Positions 35,723 through 46,266 of a DNA stretch of 64,000 bases are shown in pieces. Where the stretch lies: assembly GCA_004519485.1 (NCBI GenBank), contig CP038109.1, positions 458,001-522,000 on the forward strand. The letters run 5' to 3'. The notes under the pieces were generated by a model that worked only from the letters and a program-made list of their open reading frames with translations, searched no databases and was not told the DNA's origin. The stretch's first letter is position 1; each line of letters opens with the position of its first letter. A program made the position numbers and the translations under genes. The DNA comes from Nannochloropsis oceanica. Lineage: Eukaryota > Sar > Eustigmatophyceae > Eustigmatales > Monodopsidaceae.

Positions 35723-36972
35723 ATGAAGGGTGCTATCCTCCTCGCCTTGGTCGCTCCGACCTTGGCTTTCGTCCCCGTCAAGCCTGTTGTGCCCATGGCC
35801 AAGACCCAGTCCCGTAGCAGGGCGCAGACCATCATGCAGATGGATCCCTCGGTCATGCCCGGCCTTGCCTCCACCCCGGGTCAACCCACAGTTGAGAGCT
35901 GGTTGATGGACAACGCCGACAAGAAGCTTTGTAAGTACAGAGAGAGGAAAGGAAGGGGATCGATAAAGTGGCACATTTTATCCTTAACCACCCCGACGCA
36001 CCAACTCATCCCTACCATCTTTATTTTCCTCCCCTCCTTACCCTCAAAACAGCCAAGGCCGTGATGGGCATCTTCTCCGCCTGCAAAGAGATCGCCTACA
36101 AGATCCGCACGGCGTCTTGTGACAAAATGGCGTGCTTCAACGAGTTCGGTGACGAGCAGCTTGCCATTGACATCCTGGCCAACAACGTCCTCTTCCAAAA
36201 CCTCAAGGACTCCGGGGTGGTCGCCACGGCCTCCTCGGAGGAAACCCCTACGGAGGATCCGATGGGGGGTGAGGGCTTCTCTGTGGCTTTTGATCCCCTC
36301 GATGGCTCTTCCATTATCGACACTAACTTTGCCGTGGGCACCATTTTCGGCGTGTGGCCCGGCTCCCGCCTGACTGGTATCACTGGACGACAGCTCGCTG
36401 CATCCGGGATTGCTGTCTATGGACCCCGTACGACCATCACCTTTGCGATTGATGGCGTGGATGGTGCGCACGAGTTTTTGCTGGTGGATGACTTCACTGC
36501 CCGCCACGGGCAGTGGATCAAGACCAACACATTTACCAGCATTGGGGAGGGCAAGCTTTTCGCCCCCGGGAACTTGCGGGCCATTGCCGATAACCCCGGC
36601 TACAACGCCATGCACTCGTACTGGTTGGAGAACAAATACCAGCTTCGCTACACGGGCGGCATGGTGCCCGACGTGAACCAGATCATGGTCAAGGGCAAGG
36701 GCGTGTTCGTCAACCCCGAGTCGCCCTCTGCCAAGGCCAAGCTCCGCTTGCTGTACGAGGTGGCACCCATTGGATACATGATTGAGAAGGCCGGCGGTGC
36801 ATCTTCTTATGGCGCGGGTTCGGTGCTGGACTTGAACATTTACAAGACGGAGGACCGCACCCAGGTGGCATACGGAAGCAAGGATGAGGTGAAGCGCTTT
36901 GAGGACATGGTGGGGATTAAGTATGCCTCCTCCCACCCGGACATCGTTTCCCAGAATGCGGCGCACGCGTAA
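35723..36972 (+). CDS. SBPase: Sedoheptulose-1,7-bisphosphatase, plastid
   Basis: Calvin-Benson enzyme that removes the C1 phosphate of sedoheptulose-1,7-bisphosphate in the plastid stroma. Exons 35723-35930 and 36053-36972 join in phase 1; 375 residues. The leader [18 protein letters not shown] is a signal peptide with an AFVP plastid site. The catalytic region has [26 protein letters not shown] (metal-binding Asp residues), GTIFGVWPG and [13 protein letters not shown], and the C-terminus carries [13 protein letters not shown], all closer to plant SBPase than to FBPase. The redox pair of plant SBPase (Cys-x4-Cys in RTASCxxxxC) is kept as Cys92 and Cys97, so thioredoxin control is likely. The intron sits right after the transit region. 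Confidence 0.95.
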
Positions 36973-38022
36973 ATCACGTCGAAAGGATGGATGGATGCGA
37001 GAAGAATGAGAAGTGACGATGCAATCGGAGGAGGGGGGTTGGGGCTGGAGGGAGAGAGAGGGCAAGGTGGGGATGGGCGGATGGGGCTCTCGTCACATGG
37101 CTCTCGGCATGCTGACGTGCAGTAGGGGTCAAGGGAACGATGTGTGTTAGAGGTGCATGAGTGTATGTGAGTATAATCCTCATGTTCCTCGCGTTGTTTC
37201 TCACTATATGTCATACTTGTCGTTGTTTTTCCAGACCCTTTACTCTTGTTGGTTGGCGTTTTTCTAACTACTGCGGAAGAACCAAGATGGGCAAGAAACC
37301 AACCAAAAGAGAGCGAGCTTACTGAGATGCACAAACCTCAAAAGCTGCGTTTTGGCTCGCAATTATTATTATTGTTTTATGGTTATCTTCTATTCTCTCC
37401 TTCCGTGTGTTGGCATCGAAATGCATCACAATTTCTTCTTTTGGGATGACCTTTCCGTCTTTTATCATGTCTTTAGATGTCAATGTAACCCGTCGTCGCT
37501 TTCGAAACCATTTATTTTATCTCCAGCTTCTCTTAATTCCCGGTGTCGTCCTTGCCAATGTCCCGTGCCCATCTCACTTCTTTTTCATCCCTCGTTGTCC
37601 TCCCACTCAGTAATTTCCACACACACACTCATTTCAAACACACATGCGAGGATAGACCCCACAAGAAAGATTTTTCCTTCTTATCTTCTTTGTCTGGTTG
37701 ATGACTAACGCGCACGCACAACAGACGTACCCTTTCTGTTTTTACTTGTCGACAAGTGCGCGAATGCGCCTCATCATTCAATTTCTGATGTTCCTCTGTC
37801 ACCTTCTGGAACCCATTCAAGCTGACGGTGTTCCTGCAAATCTCTCCATCCGTGCCTTTTTCCTGAATGAATTAATAAAAAGGGGGAGGAGAAAAATGTT
37901 AGCTGATATAGTGAGTTACCCCTCTTCCTGTCTCCCAATCTTATATATTTTTTTAACGATCAATACATCACCCCCTCTTTCTCCCCTTTCTCTCCCTCCC
38001 TGATCCTTAACCCAGAAGCAAC
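36973..38022. other. Convergent spacer between SBPase and SARNP-like gene
   Basis: 1.05 kb, clearly AT-rich compared with the genes, especially 37200-37980. No coding signal. It should hold the two 3' untranslated regions. Confidence 0.5.
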
Positions 38023-38790
38023 TCAGAATACATACTTGGCCTCCTCCTCCGCCTTGGCTGGATCCGCAAATCGCTTCGCCCGCTCCGCTTTTTTTTCCTC
38101 CTCCAGCTTCGGATCAGGAATCCCAAACCTGGCCGCTCTCGCCCGCCGTCGCACCTCCTCCTCAGCATCCAAAACAGGTATTCCTTCCAAAGGACCTGCT
38201 TTGGATGCAGCCTTTGCAGGTAAAACAGCTTTCCCCGCACCACCTGCCCTACCATGGCCGCCCGAAGCTGGATTACCAGCAGCGGGCGTGACGAGACCAA
38301 AACGCTCGGCGCGCGCCTTCTTCTTCTCCTCCTCTGAAATGGGAATACCAAATCGCTCCGCACGCCGCCTCTTCTTTTCTTCGTCGGTCTCGGCTGTTTC
38401 CGCTCCCTTTTTGACAATGCCTTCTCCGGCAGCGGGAGCAGGGGCAACCGGAGCAGGAGGGACAACGGGCGCAGCAGGGACAGCATGTGCCATGCGCGTC
38501 AGAGAATGAGCGGCGGGCTTGGCCGAAGCTGCGGTGAGCTTGCTGACGGACGTGGATGGTAAGACTGGAACCGGAGCGGGAGATGGTGGAGGCGGAGAGG
38601 TAGACGTGGGAGCCGGAGGAGGAGGCACGCCGACCTCGTCTTCCTCGTCAATCGCGTCCAGCATCTCTTTGTCGATTGCATTTTGGAGGCGTTCCTGGAG
38701 CTCGTCCTTCTTGCCCTTGGTGTCCAAGCCGCGCTTGCCCAGCTCCTCGCGAAGCTGGTCCACTTTAAGTTTCTTGATGTCCAGGTCCAT
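38023..38790 (-). CDS. SARNP: SAP-domain RNA-export protein, SARNP/Tho1 (MOS11)-like
   Basis: Nuclear RNA-binding protein associated with the TREX/THO mRNA export machinery in other eukaryotes. Single exon, 255 residues. Residues 5-42 form a SAP domain (KKLKVDQLREELGKRGLDTK, then GKKDELQERLQ), the DNA/RNA-binding helix pair. A Pro/Ala-rich linker leads to three copies of the Tho1/SARNP repeat: RRAERFGIPISEEEKKKARA, RAERFGLVTP and RAARFGIPDPKLEEEKKAER, with a final RAKRF. This SAP plus RxxRFG arrangement is diagnostic of SARNP/CIP29/Tho1. Human SARNP is 210 residues; the extra length is the linker. Divergent from the mTERF gene. Confidence 0.9.
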   Translation of the reverse strand: MDLDIKKLKVDQLREELGKRGLDTKGKKDELQERLQNAIDKEMLDAIDEEDEVGVPPPPAPTSTSPPPPSPAPVPVLPSTSVSKLTAASAKPAAHSLTRMAHAVPAAPVVPPAPVAPAPAAGEGIVKKGAETAETDEEKKRRRAERFGIPISEEEKKKARAERFGLVTPAAGNPASGGHGRAGGAGKAVLPAKAASKAGPLEGIPVLDAEEEVRRRARAARFGIPDPKLEEEKKAERAKRFADPAKAEEEAKYVF

Positions 38791-39250
38791 GATCGCTTGT
38801 GCTTTTGTTGATGGCGAAGAAGAACCTTGGCAGTGTGATTTGCTCCCCTAGATGGCTGGCTGAAGCGTAGCTGAGGCAACAAAAATAATCTTCTTTGTTT
38901 CGTGCATGGGTAGAGAGGAGATTGTGGGTGGGATGATCTTTGCATGTGTTGTGCTTCACTAGGCTGGGGCATGATGGCGAACCATCATGCAATTATAGTA
39001 GGGGAGAAAGGGCCAACGAGCCATAAAGTCACCTTTGACCACCAAAGACCCGTATCTCGCCTCCAAAACAACACCCCAGGCACGGCCAACAAGGGTACTG
39101 GCACGAAATGAACACCGAATGCTTGGACTTTATCCCTTGTCGAGTAGCTGTACGATAAGCTTGCCCTGCGCTTCGTTTCGCGCCATCTTCATATAGCACC
39201 ATGCCGCCTAATCCAACACCACGGTGAGGACAACCACGACAACGGGGAGT
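38791..39250. promoter_or_regulatory. Divergent upstream region (SARNP-like and mTERF), with a short upstream ORF
   Basis: 460 bp between divergent starts. An ATG at 39201 opens an eight-codon upstream ORF (MPPNPTPR) that ends in TGA at 39227, before the mTERF start at 39251. If transcription begins left of 39201 this uORF could lower mTERF translation. No TATA box is obvious. Confidence 0.45.
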
Positions 39251-41152
39251 ATGCTCCTTCAAGGTATACTCCTCTTTCACGCCCTGGTCGCATTGCCGCG
39301 GCCTGCCTTCGGCTTCGGCTCGCCCATTCTTTTCTCGTCGTCCATGATGCACAAGCTGCGCTCGAGGAATGCAGGGTTTGCCATTGCTGTCAAGAAGCGG
39401 CTTGTCAAGGATGACGACAATTATAATAGTAGTGATGATATTCTTGCAAATTCTTTGTTGGTGGGTCCGTTGCCGATCCCTCTGCCTACTAAGATGGCTA
39501 CAAAGAGCAACAAGGTCGCGAACACTGCTACTGAGGACGACGAGGCAGACGAGGATGAGATGGAAAAAGATGGAAATACAAGCAAAGCTGCAGTCCCTGT
39601 TCCAGAAGGCCAAGACACTCTATGGGAGAATTTCATTGAAATATTTGACCCCGTGGTAGCAACGGCTCCTTTTCTCCCTTCCTCCTCCTCCTCCAACTCC
39701 AACTCTTCCGCCTCCACCACTTCTGCCCGCTTCTACATGAACAAGGCCGTCCCTTACTTCTTCCTCCGCGATGAGCTGGGTATCAACGAAAACAAAATGT
39801 TGCGCATCTCCTTGGATAACCCACAAGTTCTCGCCTTGAGCGTGGAACGAAGCCTCCGTCCTAAGGTCGCTTGGCTTCGCTCGGCTCTTGGGTTGACACA
39901 AGCGGAGGCGGCTACCCTGGTAGGGGGGAGTCCGGGTATGCTTTTGCTAAGCGTCGAAGATAATCTTGCACCAAAACTCTCGTGGCTCCAAGATGAATTA
40001 GGTTTCGAAACAGAAGAGAGACGCAAGCTGGTGATGCGCTGCCCGCAGGTCTTGACAACTTCCCCAGGCTCCCTGCTCATGAAACTGGCCTTCCTAAAGG
40101 ACGACGTCGGCATGTCCCGTGGCGAGGTCTACAGGGCTGTACGCTCCATGCCTTCACTCCTCGTCCTCTCTCTCGACACCCTCGTCGACAAAGCCGAATA
40201 CCTCACTGCAGAGTTCGGAGTCACTCAACAGGACGTAGGGTCTCTGCTCACCCGCGCGCCCGCCCTCTTCTTCCAATCCCTCGAAGCTGGATTGAAACCT
40301 AAGGCCCGCTTCCTCCGTCGTGACCTCGGCCTCGATACGGATGCCATGGCCTTCCTACTGCGACGGATGCCCCGCGCATTGAACTACAATATTGTCTCCA
40401 GCGGCCGCCCCCTGCTGCAATACCTTACCCGTGGCCCGTTCAATTTCACTCGTGAAGAAGTCGCCCGCATCATTCTCCGGTCCCCCTCCCTCCTCTCCAC
40501 TGACGTCACCTCCCCGCGCTTCGGCCTCCTCCTTGAAAGTCTGCAACAAGCAACCAACCTCCCCCTCGGTCCTGCTCTCGCCTCCATCCTTCGGCGTTTC
40601 CCCATGATATTGTCGTTTACTGCTTCTCGTCTTCATGCCAGCCTTGACGTCCTCACAGACGACTTAAAATGTTCTTCAGCAGAAATAGCATCCATCCTTC
40701 AAAAACACCCACAGCTACTTGGGTATCGTCCCGTGGCTGTTCGTGAAAAGTTGGCTGCGCTTCAAGAAATTTATGGGTTGTCGGAAGTGGAAGAGGGGAA
40801 AAAGGCCGTGTTGAGATCCCCGGCGTTGTTGTCGTACAGTCTAGACACGAGGCTTAGACCACGGTTGCTGAGGGCAGCAGAGACAGGAGTGGAGTTGGAG
40901 AGGGCGGTGTCGTGGTTACCCTTGACGGAGGAGAAGTTTGAGGAGAGGGTGGTGAAGAGCAGTACGGAGGCGATTTCTTTGGCTAACACCCCTCTGTTGC
41001 GACACCGATCGAATGCTAAGTTGCGGAAGTTGTTGAGGACGACCAAGAGGAGTAGTAGTAGTGATAGTGGTGGTAGTAGTAGTAGTAGTAGTGGTGGTAG
41101 TAGTAGTAGTAGTAGTAGTGGTAGTAGTAGTAGTAGTGGCGGTAGTAGGTAG
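39251..41152 (+). CDS. mTERF-family organelle gene-expression factor
   Basis: Nucleic-acid-binding helical protein of the mitochondrial transcription termination factor family, which acts in organelle transcription, splicing or ribosome assembly. 633 residues from the ATG at 39251 (MLLQGILLFHALVALPRPAF), a signal-peptide-like start followed by GFGSPIL, compatible with plastid import; mitochondria cannot be excluded. Residues about 165-540 contain at least nine tandem mTERF motifs, each a helix, a Pro-containing loop (for example LRISLDNPQVLALSVE, LVMRCPQVLTTSPGSLLMKL, LLTRAPALFFQSLE, ILQKHPQLLGYRP) and a second helix with LG at its start. The C-terminal 35 residues are Ser/Gly only, encoded by an AGT/GGT microsatellite that reaches the stop codon. 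Confidence 0.9.
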   Translation: MLLQGILLFHALVALPRPAFGFGSPILFSSSMMHKLRSRNAGFAIAVKKRLVKDDDNYNSSDDILANSLLVGPLPIPLPTKMATKSNKVANTATEDDEADEDEMEKDGNTSKAAVPVPEGQDTLWENFIEIFDPVVATAPFLPSSSSSNSNSSASTTSARFYMNKAVPYFFLRDELGINENKMLRISLDNPQVLALSVERSLRPKVAWLRSALGLTQAEAATLVGGSPGMLLLSVEDNLAPKLSWLQDELGFETEERRKLVMRCPQVLTTSPGSLLMKLAFLKDDVGMSRGEVYRAVRSMPSLLVLSLDTLVDKAEYLTAEFGVTQQDVGSLLTRAPALFFQSLEAGLKPKARFLRRDLGLDTDAMAFLLRRMPRALNYNIVSSGRPLLQYLTRGPFNFTREEVARIILRSPSLLSTDVTSPRFGLLLESLQQATNLPLGPALASILRRFPMILSFTASRLHASLDVLTDDLKCSSAEIASILQKHPQLLGYRPVAVREKLAALQEIYGLSEVEEGKKAVLRSPALLSYSLDTRLRPRLLRAAETGVELERAVSWLPLTEEKFEERVVKSSTEAISLANTPLLRHRSNAKLRKLLRTTKRSSSSDSGGSSSSSSGGSSSSSSSGSSSSSGGSR

Positions 41153-41153
41153 A
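41050..41153 (+). repeat. (AGT/GGT)n microsatellite at the end of the mTERF gene
   Basis: About 100 bp of AGT units with interspersed GGT, from just after the last unique codons to the stop. It encodes a Ser/Gly tail and continues past the stop as AAGTAGTGG. On the minus strand it reads as an ACT repeat. Confidence 0.9.
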
Positions 41154-41441
41154 AGTAGTGGTAGCAACGATGAAAGTACCAGATCGAAAGCTACAAGCAA
41201 GTAGATATAAAGTAAGGAAGAAAGAAATGTACAAAGGTAAAGCATCCCTACCATACCTGTTCCCTCCTTGCTCTCAAAAGCCATATATTCACACATTGAA
41301 ATCTTTCCTCCTGATTAATCCACCTCTGCATGATTTCTCACATTCATCATCTTCCGATCAAGATTTGCCTGCTTTCACTTGTTTATCCCACTTTTCTACT
41401 GGTGACTTCTACTACTACCACAGCTACTACAGCTGCTGTTC

Positions 41442-42524
41442 CTATTCCCCACTCCTCCTGAATTCCCACACACTTACTACCTGGTCGTCCCCCGCCGACG
41501 CCAACAGCCAAGGTTTTACCGGATTCCACCTCACGCAATTTACGTCCGCTTCGTGCGCCTTCTCCACATGCGCCTCACACACAAAACTCGGCGAGTCCAA
41601 CGCCCATCCCTGTGGCTGCTCCAAATCTTCAGCGAAAACCCTGATCGAGTCATCCGCCCCCCCCGACGCTATCGCCCCACTCTCCCTTGACCAATCTACA
41701 CTGTAAACAGTCGCCTTATTCTGCTGCCCCTCCAACTTCGAGACAATTCGCCATTTGTCATAATTCCCCTCTCCATTTGCAGCCTTCCATATGATCAAGC
41801 TCCCGTCATCACTACATGACACCAAACCATCGTCCCTACTTCCGATTGATAACCCCCAGACCGTGGACGTATGCCCTTTTAATGTAGCAACACACGCCCA
41901 ATCATCATCTTCCTCTTGCCACACCTTCAACGTATCGTCATAGCTGGCCGAGAACAACACATCTTCCCGTGGATGGAACCTGACGAATTTCACGTCCTGC
42001 TCATGCCCATGCAACACACTTAAGCACTCAAAATCATTATCCTGCAAACACTCCCAAATCCACACGCTTTTATCCCGGGAGCACGTCGCCAACAATGTCC
42101 CACCCCTATTCCATGCCACTGATTTCGCTTCGTGCTCATGTCCTTCCACCGAGGCCGTCAGCTCCCATTCCATCTCCCCCGCCGCCCGGCCTCCCGCCGG
42201 TTGCAGCTCCCAAATAACGCACGTGGCATCAAAGCTCACGGCCGCCAGCAGCCTCCCACACGGCGACCACTCACAGCACCGTACCGTACGCGTCTGTCCA
42301 TCTTCCAACGTAGCGAGAAGCCGCCACTCCACGGGTACGGCTGGTGCTTGAGTGGCATCTGCAGCGGGGTCAGCGTTGGAGCCCTGCTGCGAGGTCGGCG
42401 CCCCCCAAACGCGAACTGCCCTGTCGCCCCCGCAAGAAGCCAAATACTTGCCGCACGGACTCCATGCTACGTGCCATACGCGGTCCGTGTGTCCTGCAAG
42501 GACGGCTCGTCGCTTTAGGGACAT
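41442..42524 (-). CDS. CIAO1: Cytosolic iron-sulfur assembly protein CIAO1
   Basis: Seven-bladed WD40 propeller of the CIA targeting complex (with MMS19 and CIAO2B), which inserts Fe-S clusters into cytosolic and nuclear proteins. Single exon, 360 residues (human 339). WD repeats match CIAO1 one by one: WHVAWSPCGKYLASCGGDRA, VRCCEWSPCGRLLAAVSFDA, GHEHEAKSVAWNRGGTLLAT followed by CSRDKSVWIWE, then DVKFVRFHP...SASYDDTLKVW, STVWGLS, a YSVDWSRESGAIASGG blade with DDSIRVF, and VNCVRWNPVKPWLLASAGDD. The second blade has a 20-residue Gln/Ala insert. There is no organelle leader, in line with a cytosolic role. The gene overlaps nothing and converges on the mTERF gene with 289 bp between stops. Confidence 0.95.
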   Translation of the reverse strand: MSLKRRAVLAGHTDRVWHVAWSPCGKYLASCGGDRAVRVWGAPTSQQGSNADPAADATQAPAVPVEWRLLATLEDGQTRTVRCCEWSPCGRLLAAVSFDATCVIWELQPAGGRAAGEMEWELTASVEGHEHEAKSVAWNRGGTLLATCSRDKSVWIWECLQDNDFECLSVLHGHEQDVKFVRFHPREDVLFSASYDDTLKVWQEEDDDWACVATLKGHTSTVWGLSIGSRDDGLVSCSDDGSLIIWKAANGEGNYDKWRIVSKLEGQQNKATVYSVDWSRESGAIASGGADDSIRVFAEDLEQPQGWALDSPSFVCEAHVEKAHEADVNCVRWNPVKPWLLASAGDDQVVSVWEFRRSGE

Positions 42525-43011
42525 GTGCTTCCTGTTGTGGAAGGAAGGATGATGGGCGAGGGGGAGAGGAGGTCGTCTTGATAATGGACTGGTGGTGTCA
42601 AGTCAAGTGGTGGCCGGCTTTCCTAGACTCAGGCCGGCTGTAGACGGCAGAGTAAGAGAATTGTCCCGGTTCTGAATGAATCGTCTAGATGTGAACGAGT
42701 GGCATCAATGCGTGCGCATTGCTTCAGAAACAAGGACGGGCCGCCTGGCGGCGGCCGTCAGCTTAGTCGCGCTTTTGATTAAGGCCGAACGACACGTATT
42801 AGTAACCACACCACACCAGCCCACCAAGTTCACCAGCATCCTTGGCCCCACATGCACAGACTTCAGGTGATTTCCTTGAATCGATCCTGCTGCGCCAAAC
42901 GCCGCCGTCCTTTGCGTCACCTCGTCTCCCGTGGGGTCTAGAAGCAGCACAACAAGCGGACGACACGCACCCCCTTCTTCACGATCCTGGCCCGGCCTAA
43001 AGCAACCAGTC
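42525..43011. promoter_or_regulatory. Divergent upstream region (CIAO1 and ADCK2-like kinase)
   Basis: 487 bp between divergent ATGs. No coding signal and no clear promoter element. Possible shared promoter, inferred from layout only. Confidence 0.4.
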
Positions 43012-45159
43012 ATGTTTAGTGCCGCTCTCCGAATGAAGCCGCTGGCTTGCCGGACAACGGTCCTCGGCCAGCAGTATGCCCAGCGGGCGCCGCGAGCTTT
43101 CAAGGTATGTGCTCAGAGACGACTGTGGGACACCTAGAATGCTGCCAGGATCATCGACACGTGCCCCTTTTGCTGCAGCCTTTCTCATATCACTCCACGC
43201 TCCTCCTGTCGAGTAACTACACATCGCTAATCATACTTATATTCCTTTCTCCTCAACTCCTTTACCGCTCCCTCGCCCACTAATTATCAAACGTACAGAC
43301 CTTCCACTCAAAACCCGTCCCGCAAAGACAAGCCGTCCGTGGACGCCTCTGTACAACCTCCAAACCTATCACCACTTTCCCTCCTACAAAAAGCCCGCCC
43401 ACCACCACCAGCACTGTCGCTGCTGCTGCCGGCAAGTCCGACAAGTACATGGGGCTCAAAATCATGGGAGGTGTGTTAGGCGCCTCGGGTGCTTTTGGCG
43501 GACTATTTTATTACTATGCTGTGGAAGAAGACGAGGCCTTGAAGCGAGCCATGGAAGACCCCTCTGTCGCTTTGGAACCTCCTCCTCCGGAGTTCGTCCA
43601 TCCTTACATCGAAAAACCGTGGTGGTGGCGCATGCTTTTTGCAATCCGCAGGGCTTTTTACGTTGCCTATGTATTTCTGCCCGTCGCCGGGGTGGGGGTG
43701 CTCTCGGCGTATGTATTCCCTGAGTCTGAGGTTTGGCGGGAGCGGTTTTTGACGGCTCTGATTCGAGCGATGGAGAAGGCAGGATGTTGTTTCATGAAGT
43801 TGGGTCAGTGGATAAGTATGCGCCCGGACATGTTCTCGCGAGATGTAGTCAAAACAATGGCGAGGTTAAGGGATGGTGTGCCAGAACACCCATTCAAATT
43901 TACGGAGAAGACGATCAGGCAGAGTTTCAAAAAAGAGATTGGGGACGTCTTTGAGTGGTTTGAAGAAACTCCCATCGCATCTGGGACGGTTGCGCAGGTG
44001 TACCGTGCTCGGTTGAAGCCTGAGTATGCGATTCATGGCACTATCCAAGATGTGGCTGTGAAAGTCCGCCATCCGAATATATTGAACGAGACATTCTTAG
44101 ATCTCGATTTGATATTCGGGTTTGTCGACTCCTGTTTCCCTGAGAAATATTCCATGCCCTGTTCCCAAGATGAGCTCACCCATATCTTGCGGCAGCAACT
44201 AGACTTGAAATGGGAGGCGTACAATTTGTACAAATTTTCGACAAATTTCAGGCACGAGCTACAGTCAGGGTTAGTGCATTTTCCGCAGGTGAGTAAAGAG
44301 CTATGCTCCGACTCGGTGTTGGTGGAGAGCTGGGTGGAGGGGGCGACAATTGCGACTGTCTTTTCGGATATCGAAGGGGGGGGGGATCACACCTGGAGCG
44401 CGAGTAAGACTCTTTCGGATAATTTCTCCGAGGCAGTGATGGCAAAGAAAAAGCAGTTGGCCAAAGTATTGTTCGACATGAACGTGAAAATGTTTTTAAG
44501 GGATAACTACGTGCATGGGGACATGCATGCGGGGAATTTGATTGTGTCGATGGAGGACGGCCGGGTCACAGTCATCGACGCGGGGTTGATTACGTCCTTG
44601 AAGTCAGATGTTGCTAATCCGTTCGGGGACTTCCTGAGGGGGTTGTGTAACTCAGATGTGGATGTGATTGTGGATAAGATATTGGAATTTAACGTGGGGA
44701 AAGTGGAGGTGGATGAGGTGGGGTTTAGGAAGAAAATTGAGGAGATAACGGATCATTTTAAGACTAAGGAAGCTGCGGTTGGGGGAAACGGGGGGGGGGG
44801 GGGGAAAGGGGATTGATGTGAATGGGAAGAAGGACGAGGGGAAGTTCGCATTGGGTGATGTGGTGGGGGAAATTCTCTTAAATTTGCAGAAGTTCAAGAT
44901 CGTGTTGAGAGGGGATGTGGCCGCTTCGATTATGACGATTTCTGTGTCGGAAGGTTTGATATTGCAGTTGGATCCGGATTTCGATATGGTCCGGCAGGCG
45001 TTGCCTTTCTTTGTAAGGTACAAAGGATGGAGCACGGCGGAGGCCGTCATGCGGGGAGGAGGGTCGAAGTCCAAGTCCAAGACTTCTCTTTCTTCCTCTT
45101 CTCCTCCTCCGTCAGAGACAGTAGAGGCTGCTGCGACGCTCTCGGCGGCGCCTGCGTAG
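43012..45159 (+). CDS. ABC1/UbiB-family atypical kinase, ADCK2-like (apparent frameshift in a G run)
   Basis: Member of the ABC1 (ADCK/COQ8) kinase-like family; ADCK2 is mitochondrial and linked to coenzyme Q and lipid metabolism. Exon 1 is 43012-43104, exon 2 starts at 43299, phase 0. The Arg-rich N-terminus fits mitochondrial import, and two hydrophobic stretches follow. Family motifs: KLGQWISMRPDMF (the KxGQ motif), SGTVAQVYRARL (in place of the Ala-rich loop), VAVKVRHP, HGDMHAGNLIV (catalytic loop) and VIDAGLI (DFG equivalent). The frame runs into a stop at 44816 just after a 15-G run (44790-44804). Family-like sequence resumes in another frame (GDVVGEILLNLQKFKIVLRG, then LEGL-like SEGLILQLDPDFDMV) and ends at 45159. 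The simplest reading is one gene with a length error or length variant in the G run. The C-terminal part matches ADCK2, not the shorter COQ8. Confidence 0.82.
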
Positions 45160-46266
45160 AAAGGCGGGGAGATGAAGCATTATTTTATAGAGCACAATAA
45201 TGTGATTAAATAGGCATAGCAATCCCCATCAATCAAATTAAGAGACAATTCAAATTAACCATCAATTCCGCTTTGTCCGCGTAGGCGGCGCGGCGCTGCT
45301 GTTGTGTGCTTGCGCGGGTGCCTGCTGAAACACCCTGGTAAAAGAGAGGAAATATGAGACGTCTGAAGTAATACTAAGCGAGAGCCATCTTATCTAAGCA
45401 AGTGCCAGTGGATAGAGATGATGAAAAGCAGAAGAAAGTGACATAGCCACATGCATACATTATCGCACGACTCAACACAAAATGTGATTCCGAAGGACAT
45501 TTCTTTTTTGATTGATGTGTTTCCTCTCTCCTTCCGTCCACCTTCCATCTCTCCATAACCAAGGCAATTTCACTGCTTTCTTTCCTTCGTTTGCCAGTCG
45601 ACCACCTTCCTCTGTCCACCACATTTGATTGATTCTCGTTTTCTCCACCTCTTTCCCCCCCTCCTTGCACGATCTTCCTTACTTTCTTACTCCATTCTAG
45701 GACTTGTGCTCTGATAGTGCTGAAAATTTGCTTTCACTTTGTCCTATCCACCATGCTCTAGTCGCAGACGCTGCTCACTCTCACTCTTTTTCACTCCCCC
45801 ATTACTTCCTCATTTTCCTCGCTCATCCTGAAGTCTACACACACATACATATATATATATATATATGTTTATAAGACGCCCCCTTTTCATCTCCTCTCTC
45901 ACCTCTAAGACTCTCTCTTTCTTCCTCTTTTGTTTTTTAATGTCTTTTTGTTGGTTGTTGTTTTATTATTTGCTACACTCGAAAACTGAAACTCAAAATG
46001 ATCATGGCAGAAAAGAGAAAAGGCACGTCAGAAGACCTTCCTGCCCGCCCCTCATACTCTTCGATTCTCTCTCTCTCTTTTTCCTCCTCCATCGCACAAA
46101 TCCAAGCCAGAAAACCACAAGGGTCTTCCGTTTCTTTCTACTCACAATTCCTCTCTTGCCGCCGCCAAACTTTTCATCTCCATAAATTATCTTACCAGGC
46201 GCGTGCCTTTTCTTCGTACTCTCCATCATTTCTACACACTACGCTTAGAACTACTCAATTTTAAAT
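45160..46266. other. Convergent spacer with AT-rich sequence and (TA)n
   Basis: 1.1 kb between the kinase stop and the stop of the secreted Cys-rich protein. It is AT- and pyrimidine-rich, with a CA/TA repeat at 45839-45867. Open frames here (for example 45865-46185) have implausible composition. No gene supported. Confidence 0.5.

Noticed and set aside
35881-37065. A 394-codon open frame antisense to SBPase
   Set aside because: It lies opposite a well-conserved enzyme exon, its composition mirrors the codon bias of the plus strand, and no family is recognisable.
41016-41296. Thr- or Tyr-rich open frames on the minus strand over the mTERF end
   Set aside because: They are just the AGT/GGT repeat read in the other direction.
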